Shown one piece after another: positions 1 through 7,578 of a DNA stretch of 17,602 bases. Both the position numbers and the translations under genes were made by a program. Every line of letters starts with the position of its first letter. Position 1 is the first letter of the stretch. The stretch lies in contig DCDV01000002.1 in NCBI GenBank assembly GCA_002316595.1, positions 76,401-94,002 on the forward strand, given 5' to 3'. The stretch is from Mageeibacillus sp. UBA1046 (lineage in GTDB: Bacteria; Bacillota; Clostridia; Saccharofermentanales; DTU023). Under the pieces are notes generated by a model. The model was not told where the DNA came from. It did no database searches and saw nothing but the letters and a program-made list of their open reading frames with translations.

Positions 1-568
1 GGGCTTGTCCGATATCTTCCAGCCAGCGATGTTGCAGAGCTTCTGCATCGCCTGAGTTTACTTCATATGGTTTAGTCTGATTGACCAGGTCGTAGAGCAG
101 ATCGCCATAAAGGATAGCATCAAAAAGTCCCAGATATTGTCTCAGGTTCAGGTCAAAGCCAGGATGCTCCTCCAGATTGGAAAGGCTAAGGGAGATAACC
201 GGCACAAACTCAAGATCTGCCTTTTTCAAGGCTTTACGCAAAAGCGAAATATAGTTTGAAGCGCGGCAGCCCCCCCCCGTCTGAAAGTATATCAGGGCGG
301 TTTTATGGGGATCGTATTTCCCGGATCGCAAAGCGTGCAGAAACTGACCGATGACCAGGAGTGCCGGGTAGCAGGTATCGTTATGGACATACCACAGTCC
401 CAGATCCGTTATTTCGTTGCCTTGACTGGTAAGCAGCTCAACCGTGTAACCTTGTGTGCGCATATAGGCTATGATGAGCTCAAAATGACCATTAAGCATT
501 GATGGGACCAGGATAGTGTAATCCTTTTTCATTTCTTCTGTAAATTTTACATAATAATCCGAAGTCAT
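1..568 (-). CDS. 2-hydroxyacyl-CoA dehydratase superfamily protein (COG3581-like), N-terminal 189 residues only
   Basis: The reading frame is open from an ATG at 568 to the left edge of the window, so the C-terminal part of the protein lies outside. An AAGGAAAT ribosome binding site lies just upstream (about 572-579). The visible part contains YVHNDTCYPA near residues 62-71 and QTGGGCRASNY near residues 98-108. Both are hallmark motifs of the cysteine-rich proteins that accompany, or are fused to, BadF/BadG-type activases. Proteins of the wider family carry iron-sulfur or double-cubane clusters and perform difficult ATP-driven reductions, but the substrate of this branch is not established. 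The start is 69 bases after the stop of the activase gene, so co-transcription and partnership with it are likely. The glycine codons of QTGGGC sit on a nine-base G tract (C9 on the plus strand at 270-278). The frame is correct on both sides of it, so there is no sign of a frameshift. Confidence 0.85.
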   Translation of the reverse strand, partial: MTSDYYVKFTEEMKKDYTILVPSMLNGHFELIIAYMRTQGYTVELLTSQGNEITDLGLWYVHNDTCYPALLVIGQFLHALRSGKYDPHKTALIYFQTGGGCRASNYISLLRKALKKADLEFVPVISLSLSNLEEHPGFDLNLRQYLGLFDAILYGDLLYDLVNQTKPYEVNSGDAEALQHRWLEDIGQA

Positions 569-637
569 TAATATTTCCTTGATTTGTGTTTTAAGCTATA
601 AATCTGATATTTATATCTTATTGCGGCTCCCTGCCTG

Positions 638-3600
638 CTATGAGGCATCTCTGTCTTTCAATACTCCAGCAGGCTGCGAGGCAATACTGTCTTTAAAAGC
701 ACCGGAAAACTTCGAAGTCTCTCTGATTTTTAACTTCGATGCGTACCCCGGACAATCTTCTGTTTCCACAGTTCCTGAAGCAAGCTGATCGTCACCACAT
801 TCTGCCAACGCTTCCTCAAGCTGCGAGCCGTCTCTGGCTTCCACCGCACCCAGCAGACTTCTCAGCCTGATGCGCAAGGCGCCAAGATTTGAGATGTCAT
901 CGATTTTTATCTCTGTATACAGTTTGTCCTGACTCTCCATAATTCTTCTTACTTCGTCAGTGGTAATTGCATCAATTCCGCAGCTGAAGGAGACCAGCTG
1001 AACCAGCTCAACATCATCATTATCGCAGGCGAACTGTGCAGCTTTATAAAGACGCGAGTGATATGTCCACTGGTTCAAGATCTTTACCTCCGGCGCATCC
1101 GCCAGATTGCAGACTGAATCTTCGGTGACGACAACAAAACCCAATGAAGTTGCAATCCGGTCAATGCCATGGCAGATTTCCGGATCGATATGATAGGGTC
1201 TTCCTGCCAAAACCAAGATGCGCTTATTGTTTTGCCTGGCAAACTCCACCGCTTCCCTGCCGGCCTGTTCAATGGCCTTACGTTCATTTTCTAAAGCCTC
1301 GAAACCGGCACTGACAGCTCTTCTCATTTCCAGACGTTTGATGGTCGGATCTATCTCCCTCAGGACACGATAGAGAGTCCTTGTCAGCGCGCTTTTACTG
1401 CCAATATCCAGATAAGGATAGATGAAGTTAACTTGGCCAAGGGATGACATATTGCCTTGCAGCACTTCACCGTAGTAGGCGACTATGGGGCAGTTGAAGT
1501 TATTAGCGGTGTCGTCTTCCTGCAGATTGTAAGTCAGACTGGGATAAAATATGAGTTTTACTCCTTGCTCAACCAGCTGTTCCATGTGTCCATGCATAAT
1601 TTTTGCGGGATAACAGATAGTATCGGAGGGTATCGACAATTGTCCCTGTTCATATGTTTTTCTGGATGACAGGGGTGAAAATACCACCTTATAGCCAAGC
1701 TCTGTGAACAAGGCCTGCCAGAGCGGCGCCAGCTCATAGGTGGACAAGGTAGTGGGAATACCGATTTCACCACGCATCACCTTTCCGTCGCCTCCAAGGC
1801 AATCGGACTGCAGCGATGACTCTCGCAGAGCCTTTATGCGCTCGCGCTTCCAATGGTAGAGATTAGGAAGCACATGGCTCTCTTCCAGTCCCAGCCCTCT
1901 TTGACATTGATTGCCGGAGACAAAGCGATCGCCTTCGCCAAAACTGTTGATTGTCAGATGACAATGATTGGTACAGGCACGGCAGACAGTGGTAGTGGAT
2001 TTATGTGTAAAAGCCTCCAGCTCCACGGCTGTCAGCAGATCACTTTTTTTAAATTGCATAGCATATTGAGCCGCACCGAAGGCGCCCATTAACCCGGATA
2101 TGGTGGGTCTGACAACCTCTCTCTCCAGCTCCTGTTCCAGGGCTCGTAAAACAGCGTCATTCAATAAAGTGCCGCCCTGAACAACTATATGTCTTCCCAG
2201 CTCCTCGGGCGAGCTGACACGGATAACTTTGTAGAGGGCGTTCTTTACCACACTGATTGAGAGTCCGGCGGAAATATCCTCGATCTTTGAGCCATCTCTT
2301 TGCGCCTGCTTGATCGATGAGTTCATGAAGACAGTGCAGCGGGAGCCAAGATCCGTCGGAGCTGTCGCATCAACTCCCAGCAAAGCGAAGTCTTCCACCT
2401 CGTAGTCCATGGAGTGGGCATAAGTCTCCAGAAAGGAACCACATCCGGATGAACAGGCTTCATTCAGCTTAATGGAATCAATCGCGCCGTTCTTGATATA
2501 AAAACACTTGATATCCTGTCCGCCTATGTCAAGTATAAAATCCACATCCGGCTGAAAGTGTTGGGCCGCAGTATAATGGGCGATAGTCTCTACCAGCCCT
2601 GTGTCAGCTTTAAAGGCGTGTTGAATCAGGGCTTCGCCGTAGCCTGTAGTCGCACAGCCTGCAATTTCAATCCTGTCCCCGCACAGGGCACGAATCTTTT
2701 TCAGCTGCTCAAAGACAATATCCAGAGGAGCGCCGAGATTAGCGCAGTAATGGCTGTACAGCATCTGTTTGTCTTCAGACAGCAGCACCAGCTTGGTCGT
2801 TGTACTGCCGCTGTCAATCCCCAGCCAGGCTTTGCCATTGTAATCTTCGATCGGCAATTGCGGCACAGTGTATTGATCATGGCGTTCCCGGAACGTCTTG
2901 TATTCTTCTCTGTCATTAAAGAGAGGCGGCAGATTGCCACGCTCATATGTAGAAACAGTACTTGTCTTTTGCAAACCGGCTGTCAGCTCATCGTAAGTCA
3001 TGGGTTTTGAGTCGCGGCTGTAATAAGCCGCTCCGCGTGCCACAGCAAAGAGAGCATAATCAGGACAGAAGCTGTTTTCTTCAGTCAGGTTCAAGGTTTC
3101 GCGGAAACGTTGCCTCAGTCCTGAACAGTAATAGAGCGGACCTCCCAGAAAGAGAACTTTGCCTTCCGGCTGTCTTCCCTGCATCAGACCAACAATCGTT
3201 TGGTTGACAACCGCCTGAAAAACAGAGGCTGCCACATCATCTTTGCTGGCCCCCTGATTAAACAGCGCCTGAACATCTGATTTAGCGAAAACACCGCATC
3301 TTGAAGCGATAGGGTAAATTCGTTCAGCGCGCAGCGAAGCTTCATTCAACTCCTGAATTGTCATATTAAGCAAGGCCGCCATCTGATCGATAAAGGCGCC
3401 GGTACCTCCGGCACAGCTGCCATTCATGCGCGCGTCAGTTCCGCCCTCAAAAAAAATAACCTTGGCGTCTTCTCCGCCCAGTTCCACGACCGCTCCGGTA
3501 TCAGGAGCCAGCTGCTTAATTATTCCAGCTGTGGAATATACTTCTTGAACAAAGGTAAGCCCTGAAACCTCTGCCATTTCTATGCCGGCAGATCCCGATA

Positions 3601-3796
3601 CAGCTACCGTAAAGGGAGCTTCAGACAGCAAGTCCCGCGCGGACCCGAGCATTTCCAGAGTTTTCTCCAAAACATGAGATAGGTGGCGCTCGTAGCGCTC
3701 AAATACGACGTGTCCGTCTTGAGAAAAAGAGACTTTGGCAGTTGTTGAGCCAATGTCAATTCCCAGTAATCTAGAGTTATTTATTATTTCAGTCAT
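638..3796 (-). CDS. Double BadF/BadG-type acyl-CoA dehydratase activase fused to a DUF2229 (COG3580-like) domain
   Basis: This is a predicted ATP-dependent activator and electron donor for an iron-sulfur enzyme of the 2-hydroxyacyl-CoA dehydratase superfamily, acting in the cytoplasm. The first ASKHA ATPase domain (about residues 9-260) has DIGSTT at 14-19, GGEDAK at 107-112, SCAGGTGAF at 127-135 and SRCGVF at 165-170. Its C128 and C167 match the two cluster-ligating cysteines of known activases. A second copy (about 323-580) has DSGSTTTK, DIGGQD, EACSSGCGSF and SRCTVF. A DUF2229-like part follows (about 600-985), with VCRACTNHC, PSDTICYP, AGRPYH and SFSCGID. The last 65 or so residues are acidic and end in degenerate 12-residue repeats. 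Clostridial relatives are often about 1400 residues long and include the region encoded here by the next gene. The ATG at 3796 has only a distant AGGTGA, about 14 bases upstream. The exact reaction is unknown. Confidence 0.88.
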   Translation of the reverse strand: MTEIINNSRLLGIDIGSTTAKVSFSQDGHVVFERYERHLSHVLEKTLEMLGSARDLLSEAPFTVAVSGSAGIEMAEVSGLTFVQEVYSTAGIIKQLAPDTGAVVELGGEDAKVIFFEGGTDARMNGSCAGGTGAFIDQMAALLNMTIQELNEASLRAERIYPIASRCGVFAKSDVQALFNQGASKDDVAASVFQAVVNQTIVGLMQGRQPEGKVLFLGGPLYYCSGLRQRFRETLNLTEENSFCPDYALFAVARGAAYYSRDSKPMTYDELTAGLQKTSTVSTYERGNLPPLFNDREEYKTFRERHDQYTVPQLPIEDYNGKAWLGIDSGSTTTKLVLLSEDKQMLYSHYCANLGAPLDIVFEQLKKIRALCGDRIEIAGCATTGYGEALIQHAFKADTGLVETIAHYTAAQHFQPDVDFILDIGGQDIKCFYIKNGAIDSIKLNEACSSGCGSFLETYAHSMDYEVEDFALLGVDATAPTDLGSRCTVFMNSSIKQAQRDGSKIEDISAGLSISVVKNALYKVIRVSSPEELGRHIVVQGGTLLNDAVLRALEQELEREVVRPTISGLMGAFGAAQYAMQFKKSDLLTAVELEAFTHKSTTTVCRACTNHCHLTINSFGEGDRFVSGNQCQRGLGLEESHVLPNLYHWKRERIKALRESSLQSDCLGGDGKVMRGEIGIPTTLSTYELAPLWQALFTELGYKVVFSPLSSRKTYEQGQLSIPSDTICYPAKIMHGHMEQLVEQGVKLIFYPSLTYNLQEDDTANNFNCPIVAYYGEVLQGNMSSLGQVNFIYPYLDIGSKSALTRTLYRVLREIDPTIKRLEMRRAVSAGFEALENERKAIEQAGREAVEFARQNNKRILVLAGRPYHIDPEICHGIDRIATSLGFVVVTEDSVCNLADAPEVKILNQWTYHSRLYKAAQFACDNDDVELVQLVSFSCGIDAITTDEVRRIMESQDKLYTEIKIDDISNLGALRIRLRSLLGAVEARDGSQLEEALAECGDDQLASGTVETEDCPGYASKLKIRETSKFSGAFKDSIASQPAGVLKDRDAS

Positions 3797-3827
3797 TTTC
3801 TACCAATTATTCACCTGTTAAATGGCA

Positions 3828-3843
3828 CGAATTTTTCAATTCG
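3828..3843 (-). other. Small hairpin with GAAA tetraloop in the activase 5' leader
   Basis: On the minus strand the leader reads CGAATT-GAAA-AATTCG: a perfect 6-bp stem closed by a GNRA-type loop, about 32 bases upstream of the activase start. It has no following T run and is too weak to be a terminator. It may be a leader structure or a chance palindrome. Confidence 0.3.
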
Positions 3844-3889
3844 CCGTTTTCTTTAACTGTTTTGCCATTGTCTTAGCCGATCATCGATA

Positions 3890-3918
3890 AATATAATAAC
3901 TCACAATTGTGAATACAT
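3890..3918 (-). promoter_or_regulatory. Candidate promoter and operator for the activase operon
   Basis: A -10-like TATATT (plus-strand 3890-3895) lies about 93 bases upstream of the activase start. No good -35 hexamer precedes it. The presumed spacer contains the perfect 12-bp palindrome TCACAATTGTGA (3901-3912), and the related palindrome ATTGTTACAAT lies just beyond, at 3918-3928. This arrangement suggests control by a DNA-binding protein. The regulator is unknown, and the promoter call rests on the -10 alone. Confidence 0.4.
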
Positions 3919-3969
3919 TGTAACAATTAGCTGCTAATATGGCCGTTACCGCAACTCCCCGGACACAAT

Positions 3970-4002
3970 AAAAGACGTCTGTTTCAAGTTCAGACGTCTT
4001 TT
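3970..4002 (-). terminator. Rho-independent terminator after tRNA-Val, probably bidirectional
   Basis: A perfect 12-base inverted repeat (AAAAGACGTCTG, nine-base loop, CAGACGTCTTTT) directly follows the CCA end of the tRNA gene. On the minus strand the stem ends in TTTTATTG; on the plus strand it ends in six T. It separates the tRNA from the activase promoter region. Confidence 0.8.
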
Positions 4003-4003
4003 T

Positions 4004-4080
4004 TGGTGGGTGGTAGTGGACTCGAACCACCGACTCCCTGCATGTCACGCAGGTACTCTAACCAGCTGAGCTAACCACCC
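4004..4080 (-). tRNA. tRNA-Val (anticodon GAC)
   Basis: The minus-strand sequence folds into a complete cloverleaf of 77 bases including an encoded CCA. The acceptor stem is GGGTGGT/ACCACCC. The D arm is GCTC/GAGT. The anticodon stem CCTGC/GCAGG encloses loop GTGACAT, which places GAC at positions 34-36 and so decodes GUC and GUU valine codons. The variable loop has five bases and the T arm is GGTGG-TTCGAGT-CCACT. All stems pair, with two G-U wobbles. One oddity is a G at position 32 of the anticodon loop, where a pyrimidine is usual. Confidence 0.96.
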
Positions 4081-4092
4081 ATAAGCCAAGTC

Positions 4093-4122
4093 AGAATACC
4101 TTAACTCTAAGCTTTCTGTCAA
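4093..4122 (-). promoter_or_regulatory. Promoter of tRNA-Val
   Basis: On the minus strand a perfect -35 TTGACA (4117-4122) is followed by an 18-base spacer and a -10 TATTCT (4093-4098). The -10 ends 12 bases before the tRNA 5' end, so the predicted transcript would start a few bases upstream of the mature tRNA. Confidence 0.75.
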
Positions 4123-4165
4123 GCTAATTGAGCTGTTGGGTTTGTTTCTGACGTGGGAGCTCTTC

Positions 4166-5026
4166 TTAGCCGCAGAAATCAGCGATCTTGCTCAAGAACG
4201 GTTCAAAGTTTACGCCTCTATTCTGCCAGCCCTCCTGGCTGAAAGAGAATTCTATGGCATCATATACCAGCTCGCCCGCGAAGCGTACTGTGTCTTCCAG
4301 CTCTTTGCCTGAGAAGATGCCGGCTGTCACGATACTGGCAAAGAGATCACCGGTTCCGTGCATGCTGGCATTAACACGCTTATGTCCATATTCAGTGTAG
4401 CTGCCGTCTTGTGAAGCGATGGCATTCCAGATCAAAGCAGCTTCATCACGCCTGATTCCTTTCAGGACTACGTGCTTGCAGCCAAGCTGCAGAAGTCTGT
4501 CACATATATCCTGTGTTTGCGACTTGTCCAGAAATTGACCCTGATAATTGGTTCCCAAGAGAACAGCAGCCTCAGTCAGATTTGGTGTTATCAGATCAGC
4601 GGCACTGGCCAGTTTCTTCATTTCAAGACACATTTCCTCTGTATAGGTATTGTAGATCACACCCAGATCTGCCATTACAGGATCAACGACGCGCAGCATC
4701 CCGGGGTTTTTGTTAAAGAAATCAATAATAATATGTATCTGTTCAACGGAGCCAAGAAAACCGGTATATGCACCGGCTAAAGGGACTTTGACTTCACACC
4801 AGTGATCCAGATAGGCCGGTAAATTTTCAGTAGTGTCAAAAAAGGTGTAGCTGCCGAAAGCTGTATGTGTAGAAAGATATGATGTTGGCACCGGACAAGC
4901 TTCCAGTCCTGCCGCTGACAGAACAGATATCGCCGTTGTTAATGAACAGCTCCCGTAGCCGCACAGATCATGAATTGCTGCAATCTTGGGTATCTGTATC
5001 TTGTCAGGAGTAAAGAGTTTTGTCAT
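4166..5026 (-). CDS. pdxY: Pyridoxamine/pyridoxal kinase (PfkB/ribokinase superfamily)
   Basis: This enzyme phosphorylates B6 vitamers with ATP to salvage pyridoxal 5'-phosphate in the cytoplasm. The 286-residue protein opens with AAIHDLCGYGSCSLT (16-30) and has the vitamer-pocket signature PTSYLSTHTAF (47-57), DPVMAD at 115-120 and TPNLTEA at 147-153. The ribokinase catalytic loop HGTGDLFAS is at 223-231 with D227 as the catalytic base. Length matches the family. I chose the ATG at 5026 because a good AAAGGA lies six bases upstream (5032-5037). A longer frame starting at 5095 would add a 23-residue hydrophobic leader not expected in a cytoplasmic kinase. It is the last gene of the operon, 106 bases after the hydrolase, with no clear terminator before the tRNA promoter. 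PdxK versus PdxY naming is a convention here. Confidence 0.88.
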   Translation of the reverse strand: MTKLFTPDKIQIPKIAAIHDLCGYGSCSLTTAISVLSAAGLEACPVPTSYLSTHTAFGSYTFFDTTENLPAYLDHWCEVKVPLAGAYTGFLGSVEQIHIIIDFFNKNPGMLRVVDPVMADLGVIYNTYTEEMCLEMKKLASAADLITPNLTEAAVLLGTNYQGQFLDKSQTQDICDRLLQLGCKHVVLKGIRRDEAALIWNAIASQDGSYTEYGHKRVNASMHGTGDLFASIVTAGIFSGKELEDTVRFAGELVYDAIEFSFSQEGWQNRGVNFEPFLSKIADFCG

Positions 5027-5132
5027 TATATTCCTTTCTGCCTTTGACAGGATCAGGAGAGCTGCCGCCGGCATAACAAAGCGCATCGGAAGCATTTTGC
5101 CTTACGTCGGTATTTTTATCAAGCTATTACCG

Positions 5133-6062
5133 TCAGCTCTTTTTGCTGAGCCAGTTTAAGAGGTCCGAATAAACTTCCTCGCGGTTGATCTCGTTAAAAA
5201 TCTCATGTCTGGCATCAGGATATAACTTTATCTCCACATCCCGACAGCCAAGATCTTTATAAATTTTATAAGCTTTTCGAACATCCTTGCCCATCTTGCC
5301 GACAGGATCCCGCTCACCGGAGAGAAAAAGCAGGGGCAGCTCTTTATCAATCAGGTTCAAATTCGATTTTTTGTTAATTCCCTTCATCCCGGTAAAAAAG
5401 TCCAGAAACGCCTGAGCAGTAAAAACAAAATTATTACGCGTGTCGGCAATATATTTGTCTACGATCTCCTCATCTCTTGTCAGCCAATCGCTTACGGTTC
5501 TGCCGGGTTCAAAGGCATTATTGTTTTTCCCTAACGCCATCTTACTGAGAAAGGGGCTGCGATATCTGGGGCCTTTACTGGCAACCTGCCTTTTTGCGAT
5601 AAAAATACCCGCTCTGATTACCGGACTGTAAATTTGGCCGGTACCTACAATTATTGCTCCGCTCAGTCCGTCATCAGGCCAGCGGAAAATATAATTTCTG
5701 ACCAAAAATGACCCCATGCTGTGCCCTAACAAAAAGTAGGGCAATCCGGGGTATTTCTCTCCGGTCTTTGTCCTGAGCGTATGCATGTCGTCCAAGACTT
5801 TATTCCATCCATCCTCGGCTGCAAAAAAGCCCCAGTCCTCTTCACTTTTAATTGACGCGCCATGGCCGAGATGATCATTGGCTGCTACCACATATCCCTG
5901 TCTGGCAAACCATTGCCCCATCTCATCGTAACGGTCTATGAACTCTCTCATCCCATGAGATATCTGCAGAATGCCTATCGGATTTCCTTCCGGGAGCCAA
6001 TACGATAGATTTATTTCTGTTTCCTTGTCGGCTGAGATAAAACTATCTTTTTCTCTTCTCAT
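5133..6062 (-). CDS. Alpha/beta hydrolase, monoacylglycerol lipase-like (serine aminopeptidase S33 / Hydrolase_4 family)
   Basis: This is a predicted cytoplasmic serine hydrolase of 309 residues. It shows ISHGMREFIDRY at 34-45 (oxyanion-hole region), NDHLGHGAS at 62-70, the nucleophile elbow GHSMGS with S115, the acid D252 in LSGERDPVG, and the catalytic H286 in PDARHEIFNE. This order and spacing match the monoglyceride lipase and lysophospholipase group. There is no signal peptide. The ATG at 6062 has GAGGTG five bases upstream (6068-6073); a GTG two codons earlier would overlap that site and is less likely. It starts 28 bases after the glycerol kinase stop, which supports a role in releasing glycerol from monoglycerides or lysolipids, although the substrate cannot be read from the sequence. 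Confidence 0.85.
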   Translation of the reverse strand: MRREKDSFISADKETEINLSYWLPEGNPIGILQISHGMREFIDRYDEMGQWFARQGYVVAANDHLGHGASIKSEEDWGFFAAEDGWNKVLDDMHTLRTKTGEKYPGLPYFLLGHSMGSFLVRNYIFRWPDDGLSGAIIVGTGQIYSPVIRAGIFIAKRQVASKGPRYRSPFLSKMALGKNNNAFEPGRTVSDWLTRDEEIVDKYIADTRNNFVFTAQAFLDFFTGMKGINKKSNLNLIDKELPLLFLSGERDPVGKMGKDVRKAYKIYKDLGCRDVEIKLYPDARHEIFNEINREEVYSDLLNWLSKKS

Positions 6063-6090
6063 TTCCACACCTCAGACAAATTTTAATAAT

Positions 6091-7578
6091 TTAATAATAG
6101 GATATAATCGCTGCTACAGCTCTCTGCCATTCTTCAATGCGAGCAGATCGCTCTTCTTCATCCATGTCGGGTTCGAATGTCTTGTCAATCGGACCATTGC
6201 TGTCTTTTAGATCATCATAATCCCACACTCCGGCCTCAATGCCCGCTAATAGTGCGACTCCCATGGCAGTAGCTTCATAGTCTACCGGCCTGTTGATGCG
6301 AATATTCAAGATATCACTGAGAAGAGACAAGAAAAAATCGCTCTTGACCATTCCGCCGTCAACCTTGATCTCCTTGAGCCCGATCTGGCTTTCTGCCTTC
6401 ATAAGAGAAAATATCGTCTCCGCCTGATAAACTGAAGACTCTAAAACTGCCCGCGCCAATTCCGCTTTCCCGGTACTAAGTGTCAAGCCCATAAAGGCGC
6501 CTCTTACTCGTTCATTCCACCAGGGTGTGCCTAAACCGGATAATGCCGGTATAAACAATACTTTTTCATCGTTAGAAGCAGCCATGGCCAATTGATCAGC
6601 TTGCCGCGGATTGTCCAGCAGGCGAACACTGTCAACCAGCCAATTAACGCCTGCACCCGCAGTGAAGAAGCTTCCCTCTAATGCATAAACAGTTTCACCT
6701 TTTAAATGCCAGGCAATTGTCGTTAAGAGCCCCTGTTTAGATACTACCGGCTTAGAGCCTGCGTTCATGAGGAGAAAGCCGCCTGTACCGAAAGTGGCTT
6801 TAGCCGCTCCCTCTTCCAGGCAATTCTGCCCAAACAAGGCTGCTTGCTGATCTCCTAGTACAGAATTGACAGGGATCCAGTTTCCTTGCAAAAAGCGTGC
6901 TTCCGCTATACCAAAGTCGCCGGCGGAAGCTTGGACTTCAGGCAGCATTTTTGCAGGGATATTGAAGAGTTTCAGAAGTTCATCATCCCAGCGTTTCTCG
7001 ATTATATTAAACAACATTGTCCTGCTGGCATTAGAATAATCCGTCCGATGTACCTTACCAGAGGTCAATTGCCAGATTAGCCAAGTGTCAATGGTGCCGA
7101 ATAACAATTCACCCTGTTCCGCTCTGGACTGCGCACCAGGAACAGCATCGAGAATAAAACGAATCTTGCCGGCAGAAAAGTAGGGATCAATCGGCAAGCC
7201 CGTTTTGCTTCTGACAAGCTCTTCTTTACCTGCTTCCCTGAAATTTTCACATATACCTGCTGTCTGGCGAGACTGCCAGACTATGGCGTTGGCTATCGGT
7301 ATCCCTGTGTTCTTGTCCCAGACAACGGTTGTCTCACGTTGATTAGTGATACCAATAGCTTTAATTTGCCCGGGATTAATTTCCGGATTCGTAATTACTT
7401 CATTGATTACAGCCAGGACTGACTGCCACAAAACACTGGCATCAACTTCAACCCAGCCGGGCTGCGGATAATAAAGCTTGAGCGGTCGCTGAGCTTTGCA
7501 TACTATCTTCTTATTAAGATCATAAATGATAGCGCGAGAGCTGGTAGTGCCCTGGTCCACAGCCATAATATAAGTCAT
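6091..7578 (-). CDS. glpK: Glycerol kinase
   Basis: This FGGY-family kinase converts glycerol and ATP to glycerol 3-phosphate. The 495-residue protein has the usual length. It shows DQGTTSSR at 8-15, NQRETTVVWD at 79-88, TIDTWLIWQLT at 162-172, TDYSNASRT at 179-187, and GDQQAALFGQ at 242-251 with D243 as the catalytic base. Later come FGTGGF, the FGGY signature 2 region around KEIKVDGGMVKSDFFLSLLSD, and ATAMGVALLAG. A strong GGAGGAA precedes the ATG. Start and upstream stop overlap as ATGA, implying translational coupling to the membrane protein gene. No glpF or glpD is adjacent. The residue before the GDQQ motif that HPr phosphorylates in other Firmicutes (His in YHFxG) is R228 here (EARFLQG), so control through HPr is unlikely by this site. 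Confidence 0.96.
   Translation of the reverse strand: MTYIMAVDQGTTSSRAIIYDLNKKIVCKAQRPLKLYYPQPGWVEVDASVLWQSVLAVINEVITNPEINPGQIKAIGITNQRETTVVWDKNTGIPIANAIVWQSRQTAGICENFREAGKEELVRSKTGLPIDPYFSAGKIRFILDAVPGAQSRAEQGELLFGTIDTWLIWQLTSGKVHRTDYSNASRTMLFNIIEKRWDDELLKLFNIPAKMLPEVQASAGDFGIAEARFLQGNWIPVNSVLGDQQAALFGQNCLEEGAAKATFGTGGFLLMNAGSKPVVSKQGLLTTIAWHLKGETVYALEGSFFTAGAGVNWLVDSVRLLDNPRQADQLAMAASNDEKVLFIPALSGLGTPWWNERVRGAFMGLTLSTGKAELARAVLESSVYQAETIFSLMKAESQIGLKEIKVDGGMVKSDFFLSLLSDILNIRINRPVDYEATAMGVALLAGIEAGVWDYDDLKDSNGPIDKTFEPDMDEEERSARIEEWQRAVAAIISYY

Noticed and set aside
270..278. Frameshift or pseudogene at the C9 run
   Set aside because: Translation on both sides is in one frame and yields the intact conserved motif, so the gene is not broken here.
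579..788. Plus-strand open frame with a 12-residue periodicity
   Set aside because: The periodicity is the mirror of the repeats in the activase C terminus on the other strand; no ribosome binding site precedes it.
2558..3010. 150-residue open frame on the plus strand
   Set aside because: It lies wholly antisense to the well-supported activase gene and has no domain-like sequence. It is a shadow frame.
3908..3927. Possible Rex redox-repressor site TTGTTA...TCACAA
   Set aside because: The half-sites are separated by eight bases, while known Rex sites use six, so the match is out of register.
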